Of a stretch of DNA of 64,000 bases, positions 10,451 to 23,138 are shown piece by piece (the stretch's first letter is position 1; the number at the start of each line of letters is the position of its first letter). The position numbers and the translations under genes were made by a program. Origin of the DNA: Cristatella mucedo (lineage: Eukaryota; Bryozoa; Phylactolaemata; Cristatellidae); NCBI GenBank assembly GCA_009760855.2, contig WPIO01000007.1:9993501-10057500 (forward strand). The letters run 5' to 3'. The notes beneath the pieces were generated by a model that saw only the letters and a list, made by a program, of their open reading frames with translations, made no database searches and was not told where the DNA came from.

Positions 10451-12345
10451 ACAACAGCTGTTAGGTGCGCAACGTTCTTCCAAAAGAATTTAGTTTTTGA
10501 GCATCCAATCACTCGTAAGGGTATCAAATAATTGCACTGTAATTAAACTGAAAACTAACTAATCGTAATTAAATGTATGCATCAAGTTTAAATTTTGAGG
10601 CACCAGAAGACTTATTGGCTTGAATGCATGACTGCAAAATGAACTGGAGCTTTATAAAACAGTTACATTGCTTCTCTCAACACTATTTCCAAGTTTTCAG
10701 TGAGCTTACCTTGCTCACACACTTAACTCTTATCGCAAAATCTGGTTCCTCCAAGTATCCCCAATTAGTCAGATACTATACTGCTCGTATCTCAGGCAGC
10801 AAATAGGCTATAAGGGAACGCTAGATAGACTCGGACTACAGGTGCCTTTCACGAAGTTCAAAAAATGCATTTGGCAGATTTAGAAAGAATTATTGAAAAT
10901 CCTCTTTACGTGGCACTCGAACAGCTGGTTGAAATCATAAAGATAGGATATCTCTAGTAAAACGTCGAACAACAGTCCCAGGCAGCAGTTCAAGTGAATT
11001 TGGCGTTGCTTTCAACCAAGTGCATTTTCTTTGAAGGCTTGTTCATGCAGCTTCCACTTCCTTGGTCACCAATTCTATCATGTCACTGTTCTTCCATGCA
11101 GAAAGTCTACCAATCTATTGATGTCTCTTCAATCGACTGGATTTCCGTCCACATGGACTTCAGCTGAGAGAGAGAAATTTTGTTTTAAGGGGACAAGCTG
11201 TGCCACCGAGTATGTGATTGACTCGACATCAGATGTTGCTCAAACAGGGTCAGCTGCGTTTACTATTTTTGCGTTGTGTAGCTGCTGAAACCGAGGCCAA
11301 TACAGCGAGCTCCCAGGTTAGTAACGCCTAAACTTACGAGCAATCCGAGGTAAGAACTTTCGGGTGGGTAAAAAACAATGACAGGGGTCACGAATCCGTT
11401 TGAATATAAACCAACCAAATGGCTTACATGAGCTCCACAAGTACTCGGGTATATTGTACCCTTTGAATGGATTAGCTGTCACAGGTTTTCAAAAAAGTAT
11501 CAACAGGCAAAACAATGCATGCTATTATAAATTGGGCCTCGAAAGTACAAGTTACACACCAAGGTACGGATGACAGTGGGTTAAAACCTCGTCAGCGAGT
11601 TAAAAAAACCATGCAACCCCACCATGAGTGGACGAGCATTTTTAATATTTGTGAGTGCTTTTATTATGCTTATAATGCAGAAAAAAATGTCGCGGTTTTT
11701 CGCCAGGTTCGGAAACAAATTTTTCCCAAACTACTCTATAACAATCATGGTCCTGGTTCCAAACGACTCATCTTAAGAACCCAGTTAGGGAACGAATGAG
11801 GTTTGTAACCCGAACTCTGTTATTCTGTTGTCAATTACTTTAGCCATCGGATTAGGAGTTCTTGAATTAGCACGATAAAGGGCCGCGTGTATTTTAATCT
11901 TTGGTAGCTTTAACAGGGTTTTTTCGTTGCTTGTAGCTACGTGCCTTTGTCTTTGCAGTTATCCCCATCTTCGGCTGTAGAACGAATAGAACTAGACGTT
12001 AATTTTATTAACCTTTCTACAAGGTATGGCCAATTCTTGAGGGATGCCGTGCTCTGCTATTGTCGGCATACTGTAACTGCGTACATTTGGGTTGCTTCCA
12101 CTACTCATTAGCCTGCTGCTTTGAGGCTTTAGATCCACCACTTCGATCTCGAAGCGGTCTAGCACTGTAACATGCGCTCGCTCGCTGTGGTTGTGGCATA
12201 GACAACTTTAGTTCTGGAGCCGCCACATAGCGTTCGTAAATATTTGATTCAGAAGTGGAATAATAACCTAGAACTTCGAACTCTTATGGAGACTGAACAT
12301 TCACCACTTGCTAGTCTCCCTGATTTGACTAATGAGAAACTTACC
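10451..12345. other. gene-less stretch
   Basis: Nothing recognisable. The ORF at 11515-11799 (plus) has 94 codons and no known motif. Confidence 0.5.
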
Positions 12346-12492
12346 TGGCTCACTAGGTAAGGTGGTAGCTTTTCACGACCTCGGCCCCGAGGTCGTGGGT
12401 TCAAATCCTGCGGTGGGCGATCCTAAAGGCTTTTCTGTCGCTATGCAAAAAAGAGGCTGTTGAATCAGTTAGTATTCATTTTATTTATTTAC
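12346..12492 (+). mobile_element. tRNA-derived SINE, family 1
   Basis: An A-box-like TGGCTCACTAGG (12348-12359), a perfect hairpin sequence at 12374-12397, and an exact B box GGTTCAAATCC (12398-12408) make up the head. Compared with the copy at 48811, about 30 bases of the body are deleted. The tail is AAGAGGCTGTTGAATCAG. Confidence 0.85.
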
Positions 12493-13149
12493 CTGAAGTC
12501 ACTAACCCTGGATTGTTAATTTTATAGCGGAGATTTGTTTACTGCCTGGATATACATTTGGTTCTCTTGAATCTCTATGTAGACGAATTAGTAGTATTAA
12601 TATTAATTACTGTGTAGAAACTGATAGCCTGCGTAAACATTCACCACACAGTGAGCAGTCGCCCATCCCGACTGGTGTTACACCGATGAGCTTCACCCAC
12701 GAAGATATGGTGTGATATGCACGTTCACTGCAAGCAATTAGTTTCATAAGGATATGGCGAACGCTTGTGATAGAATAACGGTTGTGACAGCACTCGTCAC
12801 GCCATCCACTATAAGTCAAGAACCAGTCATCATAAGCACCATTCAGTGCTAACGCGACCAGTGAAGTGATTATTTGCCCAGAGTAGAACGTCGTTCGTCT
12901 CGAAATCCTCGACTGACGACGGTTCACCTGCCATGATTATCAAACCGGAAATTCGTAGGAAGCAACCTGAAGTTACAGCATCCTCACAGAAAAGTGTTCA
13001 ACTGCATTCCGCTGTACTGTCTGCAATAGCACAGCCGCGTCAAGGTGACTCCGGCCACACCTCTAGCTCCACTATCCACAGCGAGGCACTTGACATCGAT
13101 CGATGCCCCGGGTCGAGACCTACCATTTCGACATACGACGCCAACATTG
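12493..13149. other. gene-less stretch with one unassigned ORF
   Basis: The minus-strand frame 12607-12927 is open for 106 codons, is Cys- and Arg-rich, and has two CxxC pairs near its end (CSLC, CGEC overlap). It has no recognisable family and no coding neighbours, so I do not call it a gene. Confidence 0.4.
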
Positions 13150-13285
13150 TGCCGAGCTGGTTGGGCCCAGTGGTTAAGGTGCTCGCCCCGACCATGGTTT
13201 GGCCGGGGTTGTGGGCTCGAGTCTTGTCACATATGTGAAGCGCCTGAAATGAGATTGAGATCTATTATGGCGCTATACACATGAA
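13150..13285 (+). mobile_element. tRNA-like SINE, family 2
   Basis: The head carries GGCCCAGTGGTTAAGG (A-box region) and GTGGGCTCGAGTC (B-box region). The tail GTGAAGCGCCTGAA...GCGCTATACA resembles the 3' end of the LINEs in this window. Related copies lie at 20612, 22815, 23139 and 32866 (all minus) and 39770 (plus). Confidence 0.7.
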
Positions 13286-14750
13286 ATACATTTTAATGAG
13301 ACTGCAGCTGTCAGAGAAATAGTCAACGCACACTACTTCGCTTAAGAAGATGCGAGCGACCCATGCGTTCATTCAAGCGGCTTTCTCTAGCCATGTTAAA
13401 GCAACTCAGACGTAAGAAAGTGCTTGCCGAGCTTCACTCCTTCGAAGAATACTCCACGAGGCGCTCTTTATTCATGATAGCAGTAAGCAACAGCCGGCCT
13501 ACTGATAGGCACTGACAAGGTCATTCAACAGCCAACCGTAAAACGTATTCGTGAGGCTATTGCACAAAGCTCCTTAGGCTTCGCGGCGGCGGGGGCGAAC
13601 CTGCTTGAGCTATTGATAGACGCTGCTCTGAGGCGGAGGGCGAGACACCACTCGACACTGCGTGCTGCACACGATTTTAAAGCTCGTCACACCACCGAGC
13701 AAGACTAACTGCACATCGATTTGCTTCGTATATTCTATCGCAAACCTGGCGCCCGACGTATGTCACATCTATTAGATTCTATGATATACTAGATAAATAT
13801 GTGTATAATATATACGTATATAATATAATATACTAGAGAAATCTATTAGAAAAACAGAAATTTGCTTTAATGTCTCACACTGGGTAACTGTTCACTTCGG
13901 TTAAGAATAAGCTACTCGTCGGCCTGTGGGCATCCAAAGACTACCCCGCAGGTCACCAAGACCGTTGAGCTGGCACCGCTAACCAGACACTTTGAGCAAT
14001 TATAGGCAACCACCGGGACTCCTTGCTCCTTTGTCAACTTCGCTTGTGGCCTAGTAGGTAAAGATCGCGACCGACTGTCTCGACCGACTGCCTCGGGTAG
14101 CTGCTTTACTTCATCGGCAGTAATTAATAAATGCCTATGGCTAAGGCCGACGTGTTCGTAAACGAAACACTCATTAGTCACGGAGATTCTGATCGAGTCC
14201 AGACGGTGTCTAGATAGAAACAAGAAGTCTACCATAAGGGTCGCGTGTGCTCACAGATCCGGATCTCACTTAACCTGCCGTCTCTTAATTTTTGCTCAAG
14301 CAGTTTACCCTTCACTTGTATACTTGTTCCCTAGCTCTCTATCCCAAGCAGATGCTGTATACTTAACTTGCACGCGATGTCAAGGCTCTCAAAAGTAGAG
14401 GCAGTGTCGGGAGCATGTATACATTTGTGTACACATGAAGACATATACCTGAATACCTGAATTGATCTGCAGTGGAAGATAATCGTTTGGGCCGACTCGA
14501 TTAGGCTTCCTCGCAGTCGGTTGCCGAGAGTCATTCAGTCAATCTCGCCGCAATTTCGCCTACTGCATCAGTCAATAAATGACGATTAACCAGCCAGCAG
14601 TTGGTCCGAGTTTTCTATTGGATGCCACTAAAGGTCGCGCTTGTCGGCTGCTGTTAATTTTCTTGAACGGTCGGGCCTTAAAGCAGCACTTCCCCTCCCC
14701 CCAGAGAGGTGAACAGTTTTAATGCGTTGCGAGAAACCCAAACCTAGCCA
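13286..14750. other. gene-less stretch
   Basis: No gene seen. An AT dinucleotide-rich patch lies at about 13780-13840. The 107-codon minus-strand ORF at 13912-14235 has no recognisable motif. Confidence 0.5.
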
Positions 14751-14849
14751 GACCGCCTGGCCGGACCGCCTGGCCGGACCGCCTGGTCGGACCATCTGGC
14801 CGGACCATCTGGCCGGACCATCTGGCCGGTCCTCCTGGCTGGACCTCCG
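14751..14849. repeat. 13-bp minisatellite
   Basis: About 7.5 copies of a 13-base unit of the type GACCGCCTGGCCG, drifting to GACCATCTGGCCG and then GTCCTCCTGGCTG along the array. The unit length is not a multiple of three. Confidence 0.85.
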
Positions 14850-16548
14850 CTGTTCCATTGCTCTTCGATTGCTTCGTCGACTTTCGCTGACTGCCCTCCT
14901 TGCAGAAATTTGATCCAGGGTGTTGGCTAATTTTTTTTAAGATAGACGACGTTAAAACCGAACTCCCACTCACAGGACAACCTGAGCATACGGCTGAACT
15001 GAGAGACTTTGCTCATCTAATTAGTTGTGCAGTAGTGTGACCGTTGTCTTGTGCTCGTCAATTAAGAGTCCTCGCTAGTAGCTTATTGACGTATACAAGT
15101 TTCTTTAAGAGGACCACCACTATGGCTAGGTATCATCACCTTTGATTCACGTCCAGAATTAGGAGCGGCCTTCCAGGGTGGCTAAAGATCATACTAGCAC
15201 CCTGGTGCAGTCTCGACTGAACTACAGTAATTTCGTTTTGGCTGGGCTACCAAGAAAAGCTGGTAAGCCTCAACAGCTGGTAATGAATACGGCTATATTA
15301 AAATGACTATATTAATGGCTATATTAAAACGACTATAAAAAATCCGACGGGTTCAATTATGTGCCACTTTTCGGAAGGAGCTACAATGACTCCCGGTTGA
15401 TTAACATATGCAGAGCAAACTTCTGTCTCTGACCTGCAAGGCGTGCAGTGACTTGATTCCCTTATATCCAGCTGAACTGCTGCAGCCGTTTTAGTCTTCT
15501 AGTTCCTCATAAGTTCCTTGAGGACGATGAGTTAGTCGTTCCATTTTTGCGCTTACACTGTAGGCTACACGTGCTCTTTCTTCTCAAGTCCTAGATTGTT
15601 GGACTCACTTCCATAACTCTTAAGCAGAGGCATCTCATGTCTTGCTTCTGGCTCTGCTATATCCTTTCCATCCAACCTACACTGATATCCGCATGCGAAT
15701 TATATTCTCAACCTCCGGGCCTGAATCCGCCACGCTTATCACTTTCTCTGTGCTGCCTGAGATGACATCTGCTGTGGGCTGCTGCATGTGCTATTGCACC
15801 GGAAGCTTCTTGAGCTTTGGAAGAAAACTAGAGCACTAGAGAAACTTCAGCGCTAGAGAAAGTTCCCCAGCATAACATTTACTTCGTCTTTGAAGCTTTC
15901 TAGAATTACAAATGGAGACCCACACATACCTGTCACCCTGTGCATGCGTGCATCCAAACATGCGTACATGCATAAACCTGCAATAGCATCAAACCTCAAA
16001 TTCACTTCGTAATGCAATTTTTCCCTGGGTACCAAGCGCTATTTTACACTTTTATATGACTCAGGAGTATAAAAAATGGTTACAATTCTCTACAAACTTT
16101 GCTTTTGTGACCAGGAGAGTATTTAACTTGAAATGCATCTCTTTTCGATGTGAAAACTGACAAATTTGCGTCTTTTGGTTGAACACAAAATGTATCAAAT
16201 TAGCACTTTACTTTGAATGCATATACAATGACCTCTCAAAGGATTCGGTAATCAGTAGATGTTTTTATACTGTCCAGCTAAGCGACATTCCTAGTCTATT
16301 ATATCCAGGTTAACGAGCTTACCTTGCTTTACTGAGTAAACTCCGTTGTCTCTGTGAATTTTCCAAGGTGGACATCAAGGAATGCGGACTTCTGGAGAAA
16401 TTCTTCGTCCCATTGTTTGCATAGTAATATATGAGATCCTGAACCAGCTACTCATAGTTTTCAGCTTCGCGATTGCCCAGAATGCCGTAGACGATTGCAA
16501 CAAAACTGTTCCAAAACGCTAGCTCTGTTCTATTCAGCTTCTTGGCGA
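14850..16548. other. gene-less stretch
   Basis: No gene or repeat family recognised, apart from a short run of GCTATATTAAAA-like repeats at 15293-15345. Confidence 0.5.
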
Positions 16549-16650
16549 ATTATAATAATAATAATAATATATTTTATAAAGCGCCTTCAGAGAAATAAAT
16601 CTCTTTCTAGGTGCTTTGCATTTGCTACAAAGGAAGGCTGATCGAATTCG
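16549..16650 (-). mobile_element. LINE 3' end
   Basis: An ATT microsatellite is followed, on the minus strand, by the TATAAAGCGCC...TCTCTTTCTAGG element and TTTGCTACAAAGGAAG. It matches the 3' UTR of the LINE at 4588. Confidence 0.75.
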
Positions 16651-17444
16651 TAACGCACCATGACTTCATTATATGCGGCTCGACGAACATGTCAGCTTTG
16701 ACTTTTCCCTCATGCAGCCGTATAGAAAGACGTGTTGGAGGTACTTAATAGCTGCTGACTCATTAATTAGAGCCGAGACAAGTCGCTCGATGAGGCCTAG
16801 CACTGATGATGTGCACTGTTGGCCTCTGCATCTTTCGACGGTCAACCAGCGAGTCCCAATTGTTATTTTTTCGACACAGAACTCGGTTCGCTGAGGCTAG
16901 TCTATTTTGTGATAGTGCACCTCAGCGTGCCGGCTGTCCACGGGCAAAGAAAGCAAGGCAATCTCGCGAAAAAGCCTTAGAGATCCATCAGGAATGATTA
17001 CACCGGTCAACATTGAAATTATTAATGACTTAAGAAGACCCTAATCTGCAGTATATATCTGTGCTGAAAACGAAAATAAGCATATACATTTTATTGGTTT
17101 TCGTTTTAAAGACATTTCATATGGCTCATTCTCTATGTTTTACCGTCTACATGTATCCAGTAGGACTTCAACAATAACTTTAATAAGCCTAGAATGGTGT
17201 AATATAACATTGCATTGTAAATACCGTCATGTACAAGTCATTCATAGTTGATTGCATCATTTTCTGATGCAATGCAATACTACTGCCAGACGGCTGCTGC
17301 AGTAAGCTGACATCATAAAGCTCAGTCGAAAATGTTGCGCATTTAAAATATTTCAGACTTCGTGCGAGACAGTTTAAGCTACTGTTACATAAAACTGCTA
17401 TTACTTTATCCATTTAGGCACAAAACAGAAAAGTAATGCCTAGA

Positions 17445-19110
17445 TAGTGTGTGAATGCCGTGGACAATTTTTGCCATATTTTTGGGGAAGTCACATTGGC
17501 CAACCTGAAGAAAAGTATCACTTCTGAAGTGAAGAAGATATATCATCTTTACTTCGGATTTATAGTTGGTGACCAAACCCAGCATCGGGCCCCGCATTAC
17601 TGTGTTACATGTACAAGTAAGCTTTCACAGCGGTTGAATGGCAAGCAAAAGACCATCAATGTCGTTTGCAGTTCCCATGGTGCAGAGAGAGCCAAGCAAC
17701 CACGCAAATGACTGTTACTTCTGCTTGCTTCCTTCTCTTTTCGGCGGAATAACGAAGTAAAAGAAATCGAGAATATTCTACCCAAACATTCCGTCTGCCT
17801 TGTGACCAGCTCCACACGGTGAGGGACTTCTTATTCTAGCACCCCTAGCAGAATATTCTCTTGATTCATCTTATGAGGACAGGGGTGAGCCGACCTGTTC
17901 TTCACCTGATACGCCAGCATATTGTGATCCTGATTGTGCATCATCAACCCCCAAACAGAATAACACAGGAGGAACAAAATGACCTGGTTTGTGATTTGGA
18001 CTTATCCAAGAACAATACAGAGTTACTAGGATCAAGACTCCAACTATGAAATCTTCTCAAAGTTGTCTTAATTACTTTATATTGAAAGCCCCACCAGCAC
18101 TTGGAGCCTGTCTTCAGAAAGGAAAGTAATTTGGTATTCTGCTGCGATATTAGGGGCCTCATGAACACCTTACAAATCAATCGTGACCCACAAGAATGGA
18201 GACTATTTGTAGACCCTTCGAAACTGAGTCTTAAGGCTGTGCTTTGCATAATAGAAACCATCTCTCCTTTATTCTAGTAGCGCATGCTACCCATGTGAAA
18301 GAGACATATGGTAACTTAAAGCAGCTACTAAACTCCATTGAGTATAACAAGTATAGCTGGCACCTCTGTGGTGATTTGAAGGTAGTTGCCCATTTAATCG
18401 GACTGCAGCATAAATATAGAAAAAACATGCATTTCTTATGTGAGTGGGATAGCCAAGCAAGGAAATTGCACTACTTGCAGAAGGAATGGACTTGCAGACA
18501 AAGTATAGCAATTAGAGAGAAGAATAGCCAACTCCCAGCTCTGGTCGAGGCTCGCAAAATCTTGCTACCACCCCTACACTTCAAGCTAGGTTTGATAAAG
18601 AACTTTTTAAAAGCCATAGACCGGATTTCGCTAGCTTTCCGATACTTGCATGAAAACTTTCCTCGACTACTGAAGCAAATATTAAAGAGGAGGATTTTGT
18701 GGGTCTTCAGATTCGAGAGCTCTTCAAAGATGAACGGTTCAACAACTTGCTGCAGGGTGATGCGAAACAAGCATGGATTGCTTTTCACCTAGTGTCTGCA
18801 AACTTTCTCAAAAATTTTTGTGCAGAAAACTACATGGAACCAGTAGAAGACATGCTGATGTAGTATGAGAAACTTGGTTGCAATACTTCTCTATAGATCT
18901 CCTTCCTTCATTCACATTTTAATTTCATCCCTGACAACTGTGGTGTGGCTAGTTATGAACGTGGCAAACTTTTTCATAAAGATATCGCAACAATGGAACA
19001 AAAATACCAGGGAAAATGATCCACTACAATGCTGGCTGACTACTGGTGCACACTCTCCACAACTGCTTACGAAAAACTGTGCAGGAGACAGGCAAAGATT
19101 CTAAGAAGTA
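17445..19110 (+). pseudogene. decayed transposon-type gene, widespread animal family
   Basis: Pieces in all three plus-strand frames line up as one protein. The first (17445-17710) has a Cys-bearing start NFCHIFGEVT and VGDQTQHRAPHYC. The middle (18180-18790) carries DPQEWRLFVD, HATHVKETYGN, CGDLKVVAHLIGLQ, FLCEWDSQARK and LPPLHFKLGLIKNF. The end (18670-19050) has FLHSHFNFIPDN and FHKDIATMEQKYQGK. I recognise this order from a multi-copy uncharacterised protein family in many invertebrate genomes, thought to be transposon-derived; I cannot assign a superfamily. At least four frame changes and several stops make it a pseudogene. One residue of the N-terminal Cys pattern is also lost. Confidence 0.7.
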
Positions 19111-19530
19111 GCCAATGACTTCATTATCAAGCATAGGCCTATTATTGTTGGCATGCATTTTGTGATGTACATATTAATTTATTAGAGATTACCAAAAAGT
19201 AGTGCCAATTTTGAAATTTGACTGCCATGCTCCAATTGAGCACATAAAAATTGATAAGAAATGACTAATTTTATTTCAGTAACATGACTTTTATAAAAAT
19301 TTGTTGACCAGTGTTATGGTTCTGTGTGTGTAGAACCTGTATAATACAGAGTTGTATAACACGAGTATAATGCAGTCCTAAAAATCAAATATACTTGTGT
19401 AATACAAACCTTTCAGATAACTTATAATCCGAAGCTAGTGGACCCAGTCGCGTGCGGGCTGATTGGCTGAGCCGATGACCAGCGCCCGACTCTCCACGCT
19501 TCTCCGCACACTCTCGATCACCGGGGTTCA

Positions 19531-19757
19531 GCATATTGTATGTGCTGGTGCTGCTTATCGTGGGCTTGAAGAAGGAGCCAATCTGGAATTACTTGCACGA
19601 CCAGTATATCGAGATGGGGACGGCCATCGCCTTCAACGACAAGCAGCTCGAGCGCCGCCTGAGCAACACTGGCGCCGCCGACACGTTCAGCCCTAATGGC
19701 TCGCTGTCGAGCCTCTGCAAAGAGGGCCACAAAGATGAGGCACCGGCTGACGATCAA
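19531..19757 (+). pseudogene. GC3-rich coding fragment, upstream of a SINE
   Basis: After a plausible acceptor (GGGGTTCAG) at about 19530, a frame reads ILYVLVLLIVGLKKEPIWNY, a hydrophobic segment followed by a charged, Ser-rich tail, for about 75 codons. Third positions are almost all G or C, as expected of a true host exon and unlike the flanking DNA. The frame stops inside the SINE that begins at 19756. The protein family is not recognised; a single-pass membrane protein is possible. It could be an exon of a live gene with the SINE just past it, but no clear donor is visible, so I call it a fragment. Confidence 0.45.
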
Positions 19758-19937
19758 TACACAAAATACTAGCTTATTCAGCAGCCTCTTTTTTACAGCG
19801 ACAGATGATTTTTTACGACTATCACGACCGCTCGCAATGGCAATAAAGGATTGCCCACCGCAGGACTCGAACCCACGATCTCGCGGCCGAGGCCGTGAAA
19901 AGCATCCCCCTTACCTAGTGAGCCATCACGGCTCGCC
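19756..19937 (-). mobile_element. tRNA-derived SINE, family 1, inside a coding fragment
   Basis: Reverse-oriented copy. The tail (AGCTTATTCAGCAGCCTC) comes first, then the body, then the B-box region read as GGACTCGAACCC, the palindrome at about 19886-19909, and the head ending GTGAGCCATCACGGCTCG. It separates two GC3-rich open stretches. Confidence 0.85.
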
Positions 19938-20069
19938 AAGCCAGACGCTGAGTGCACATCCGATTTCAACCGCATCGAGGTCGGCGTGAGCCTGCATATC
20001 GACGACGGTGACCTGCTGGCGGAGGAGAAGCCGGACGTCTCAGCCATCCGCTATTGCCAGGACGTCTAG
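19938..20069 (+). pseudogene. GC3-rich coding fragment, downstream of a SINE
   Basis: The frame from 19938 reads 43 codons to a TAG at 20067-20069, starting PDAECTSDFNRIEV and containing HIDDGDLLAEEKPD. Its third positions are nearly all G or C, matching the fragment before the SINE. It is therefore probably the C-terminal end of the same protein. It has an acidic composition and ends QDV. No family is recognised. Confidence 0.45.
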
Positions 20070-20611
20070 TTCGAATAGACAAACGACAAGTATCAAGAGA
20101 AATGGCGGTACCCGTGGCGAGACCAATAATGTTTCAAGGATTCTTAACAATCGTATTAAGCAATTAGTATTATACATGCATATACTACATAATACACGAC
20201 CTGATCAGAAAAGGCGTATTATACGGAACACTAGGAGTGATGATTTGAATTCTCTAATGACCTCCCAGACATAGTCGCTATAACTAAAGATGCCCATAAA
20301 CATCTCGAGACCGGTGTGATCTTCTTTGAGCTACTCAGACTATACCTTAGGAAGAGACGGGTATTTGCTTCCGTTACGATTCAGAATAGCTTTGATGCTC
20401 CTTGATGAACTGCATATGAATAGGTGCCATTCACTCGGTTTACAAGTGGCTCCTGTCGCCTCCTGCAGATCGGCCATACTGGTGCCGAAGCAAAGCTGAC
20501 CATGCCGGCTGAAGAAATTGGAAAAAAGTTGGTCACGCTTTTTCCAATCTACTGCTTTCGCACTTTCCTCCAACAAGTTCCGCCCCTTGAGCATAAGTAT
20601 ACTTGAATTAA
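20070..20611. other. gene-less stretch
   Basis: Nothing recognisable; composition returns to background after the coding fragment ends. Confidence 0.5.
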
Positions 20612-20720
20612 TATACTTCATTCTATAGCGCCCCTGGAAGAACGTCATCTCTATCTAGGAGCCTTACATACGTTGTAGGGCTCGAAATCGCGACTCTTTC
20701 ATTTAAATGCGAGCACAGGT
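20612..20720 (-). mobile_element. SINE family 2 or LINE 3' end, diverged
   Basis: A TATAGCGCCCC...CTATCTAGGAGCCTTACATA tail is followed by GGGCTCGAAATCGCGAC, a degraded B-box region in reverse orientation. Confidence 0.5.
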
Positions 20721-21446
20721 GTATCGGAGGTTCAGCATTGCACTTGGTAAAACCGAGGTCTTTGATCAGATCGCTGAGGTCATTCTCGTTTGGGATGAAT
20801 GGCTTTCTCTCATCAGCCGCATCTGTGAATTTGGAATCGCGGTCTGCATTATTTTCCTCGCTGTCTGAGGGCTGGTCTCACCTGAATACGGCCGATTCTT
20901 CTCAGGGGGAGTTGTAAGGGAGCATTAGGGCCCTTTGGTACTGGGGTGATGGATGGGGGAACGTGTGGATACACGCGGGAAGGCGCGCTCTCGCCAGTTC
21001 GAGGTTTAAATTTCCACAAGGGCTGCAAACTGCATCCGCTGGGTGCAAGCAACCTCGACCTGCCGTGTCAATCAACTATGGCTATTCACTGTTTTCTTTC
21101 TCCTAAATGACATAGCCTAAATGTTCGTTTAAGGCAGCTGAACTGCTACGCTTTCATAGATACTATTCTTCGGTTGGTTTTACGTCCACTCAACCCTCAC
21201 TAATTCGGGCGGCACCACAAGAACACGAGCTATAGGCACGAATTCGCTGACCGAGCTTCGCTGTGCCTAGTAGCAAAACTCGAGAATTTCAAAACATGAC
21301 TCCCTGACTACGGAAGCAAATTTTACCGCGATGCAAGCTATTTTATAATAATCTTATTAATCTTATTAATCTTAGTATTAGGAAAAAACTTTTTGTGCCC
21401 AAGAACCAAAACTAAATTAAACTTTGCTACCTGGTATAAAACACAA
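20721..21446. other. gene-less stretch
   Basis: No gene or repeat recognised. Confidence 0.5.
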
Positions 21447-21580
21447 AATAATAATAATAATACATTTGATATAGTGCCCTCAGAGAACTCAATCTTTTTC
21501 TAAGCACCTTACATTTGCTGCAAAGGAAGCACGTTCGAATGGTTAGTGGTATCATGCTCAATAAACAACAAGAATAGAAT
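21447..21580 (-). mobile_element. LINE 3' end
   Basis: An AAT microsatellite is followed by ATAGTGCCCTCAGAGAACTC and the CTTTGCAGCAAATG element in reverse, matching the LINE 3' UTR at 4588. Confidence 0.75.
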
Positions 21581-22689
21581 GGCTAATAACTCTTGAATCG
21601 AAACTGAAGCAGGCTGAGTATCTTTGAACCCGTCTGAATCCACCGGTAGGCTCGAGGGTCATTTTAGTAAAGAAAAGAAATACAGAGTTTGGGAGCACCT
21701 AACGAGAAGGTCCTGCATCTTCTAGAGCAGACATTACTCTGCTGGAGCCACTTCAGTGCCGGGCCAAAAGCATGGCTGACATGGTACGTCCCTTAGCCGC
21801 TTACTGGGACAAGCACGTCGCACCCGCCACTATGCAAACTGCGATCGTTTTGTAATGAAAAAGAGGTTTTACGAGCGAGCTGCTGAGTCAAAGGACTCGA
21901 GAACTCTTTTACCCACCTCCACCAAAGAGACGAGAAAGAGGTGCCCGAGCGCCCGTCGTGCTCGGGCACCAATCTGCAGTGCAGGACCCGAACCCTGACG
22001 CTGCTCGTCGGTGCGCATCGGAGTCTGCCTCGTCCTCTCCCTACATTGTGAGCGTAAATTTTTCTGGAAGCGGACTGTCAATTGTCTTGCCGAGGCACTG
22101 GTTTGGCCTACTGAAAAGAATTTTCATGCCCTAGCTTAGTTTGGCCTGGGGTTTCTCGCAAAGGTTCCCCATTCAGGAAGATTGCTTAGATCCTGTCTAA
22201 GGGAAATTAGTAAACCCACTCGGAGAGCGGCAACGTGCACGACGGCTCGCTACCCGGCAAAGGCTGATCGAGCCCTTGGGTAGCCTACCTCCAGAGAGAT
22301 GCGCTTGGAAGGAAGCAACGCATGGAGAGTCCCTGGAGGGACTTATTTGGAGCCTCCATTAAAAACCGCCGTCTCCCGGAAGCTGCTAGCCTTTGGTGTA
22401 AAAAAAAGAGAGTAAACTTTAGACTAATTCACTAAGATGGCAGAAGAGCCCTGGCGGCTGCCATCAATCCGAAGTGGGCAATAAAGGATCGTCCGCTGCG
22501 TAGGGTGAACAAACGACTCACGATCGCGAAGCTCGAGCGCCTGACACCTTCGGCTAAGACTCGAGTGCAGCCCCTGTCTACAAATATTGGCGCCCCGGAT
22601 GGCGAGCCAGAAGCCGAGGGCCGAAGGAGCACGGCATGCCGGGGCTGTTTAGATCTGTCAGAAAAGCAAAATAGAAATATTATTCTATG
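21581..22689. other. gene-less stretch
   Basis: No gene seen; only short overlapping ORFs without motifs. Confidence 0.5.
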
Positions 22690-22812
22690 TATAGCACCCT
22701 CAATCGCGTTTCCCTTTGCAGCAAATGTAAAGCGCCTAGAAAAAGATTGAGTTCTCTGAGGGTGCTTTATCAAGTGCATACTTATCATTATTATTATTAT
22801 TATTATTATTAC
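22690..22812 (+). mobile_element. LINE 3' end with ATT tail
   Basis: The GCAAATGTAAAGCGCCTAGA element is followed by GAGTTCTCTGAGGGTGCTTT and an ATT repeat (22787-22811). It lies head to tail with the SINE that follows. Confidence 0.8.
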
Positions 22813-22814
22813 AA

Positions 22815-22920
22815 AGAGAACATAATCTCTATTCACGCGCTTCACTTATATGCATGGGCCTCGAGCCCACGACCTCGGCCAAACCTTGTTCGCAGCACCT
22901 TAACCACTGGGCCATTCTCT
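22815..22920 (-). mobile_element. tRNA-like SINE, family 2
   Basis: In reverse orientation: GCGCTTCACTTATATGCATG, the B-box region GGGCCTCGAGCCCACGACC, and the head CTTAACCACTGGGCCA. Confidence 0.75.
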
Positions 22921-23138
22921 TCAGGACCTCTAGAAATACGAGCATCCTTTAAGAAAAATGCCGGTCCCCGTCGGAAACTGGCGGTCAATGAGCAACGCTC
23001 CAACAGGCTGAGAGGCATTCCCCTCTGGAGAAGCTCCCGGACGCTGTGCGTCCGCGGCGCTCTGTCCCCCAAAACCCTCTGGAGCCGCTCTCCAAGCCCG
23101 AGAGCACTGTCCTCGAAGCTCAGTAAAAAAATATATAA

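Noticed and set aside
12607..12927. 106-codon minus-strand ORF
   Set aside because: No recognisable family, no splice or expression evidence, and repeats on both sides.
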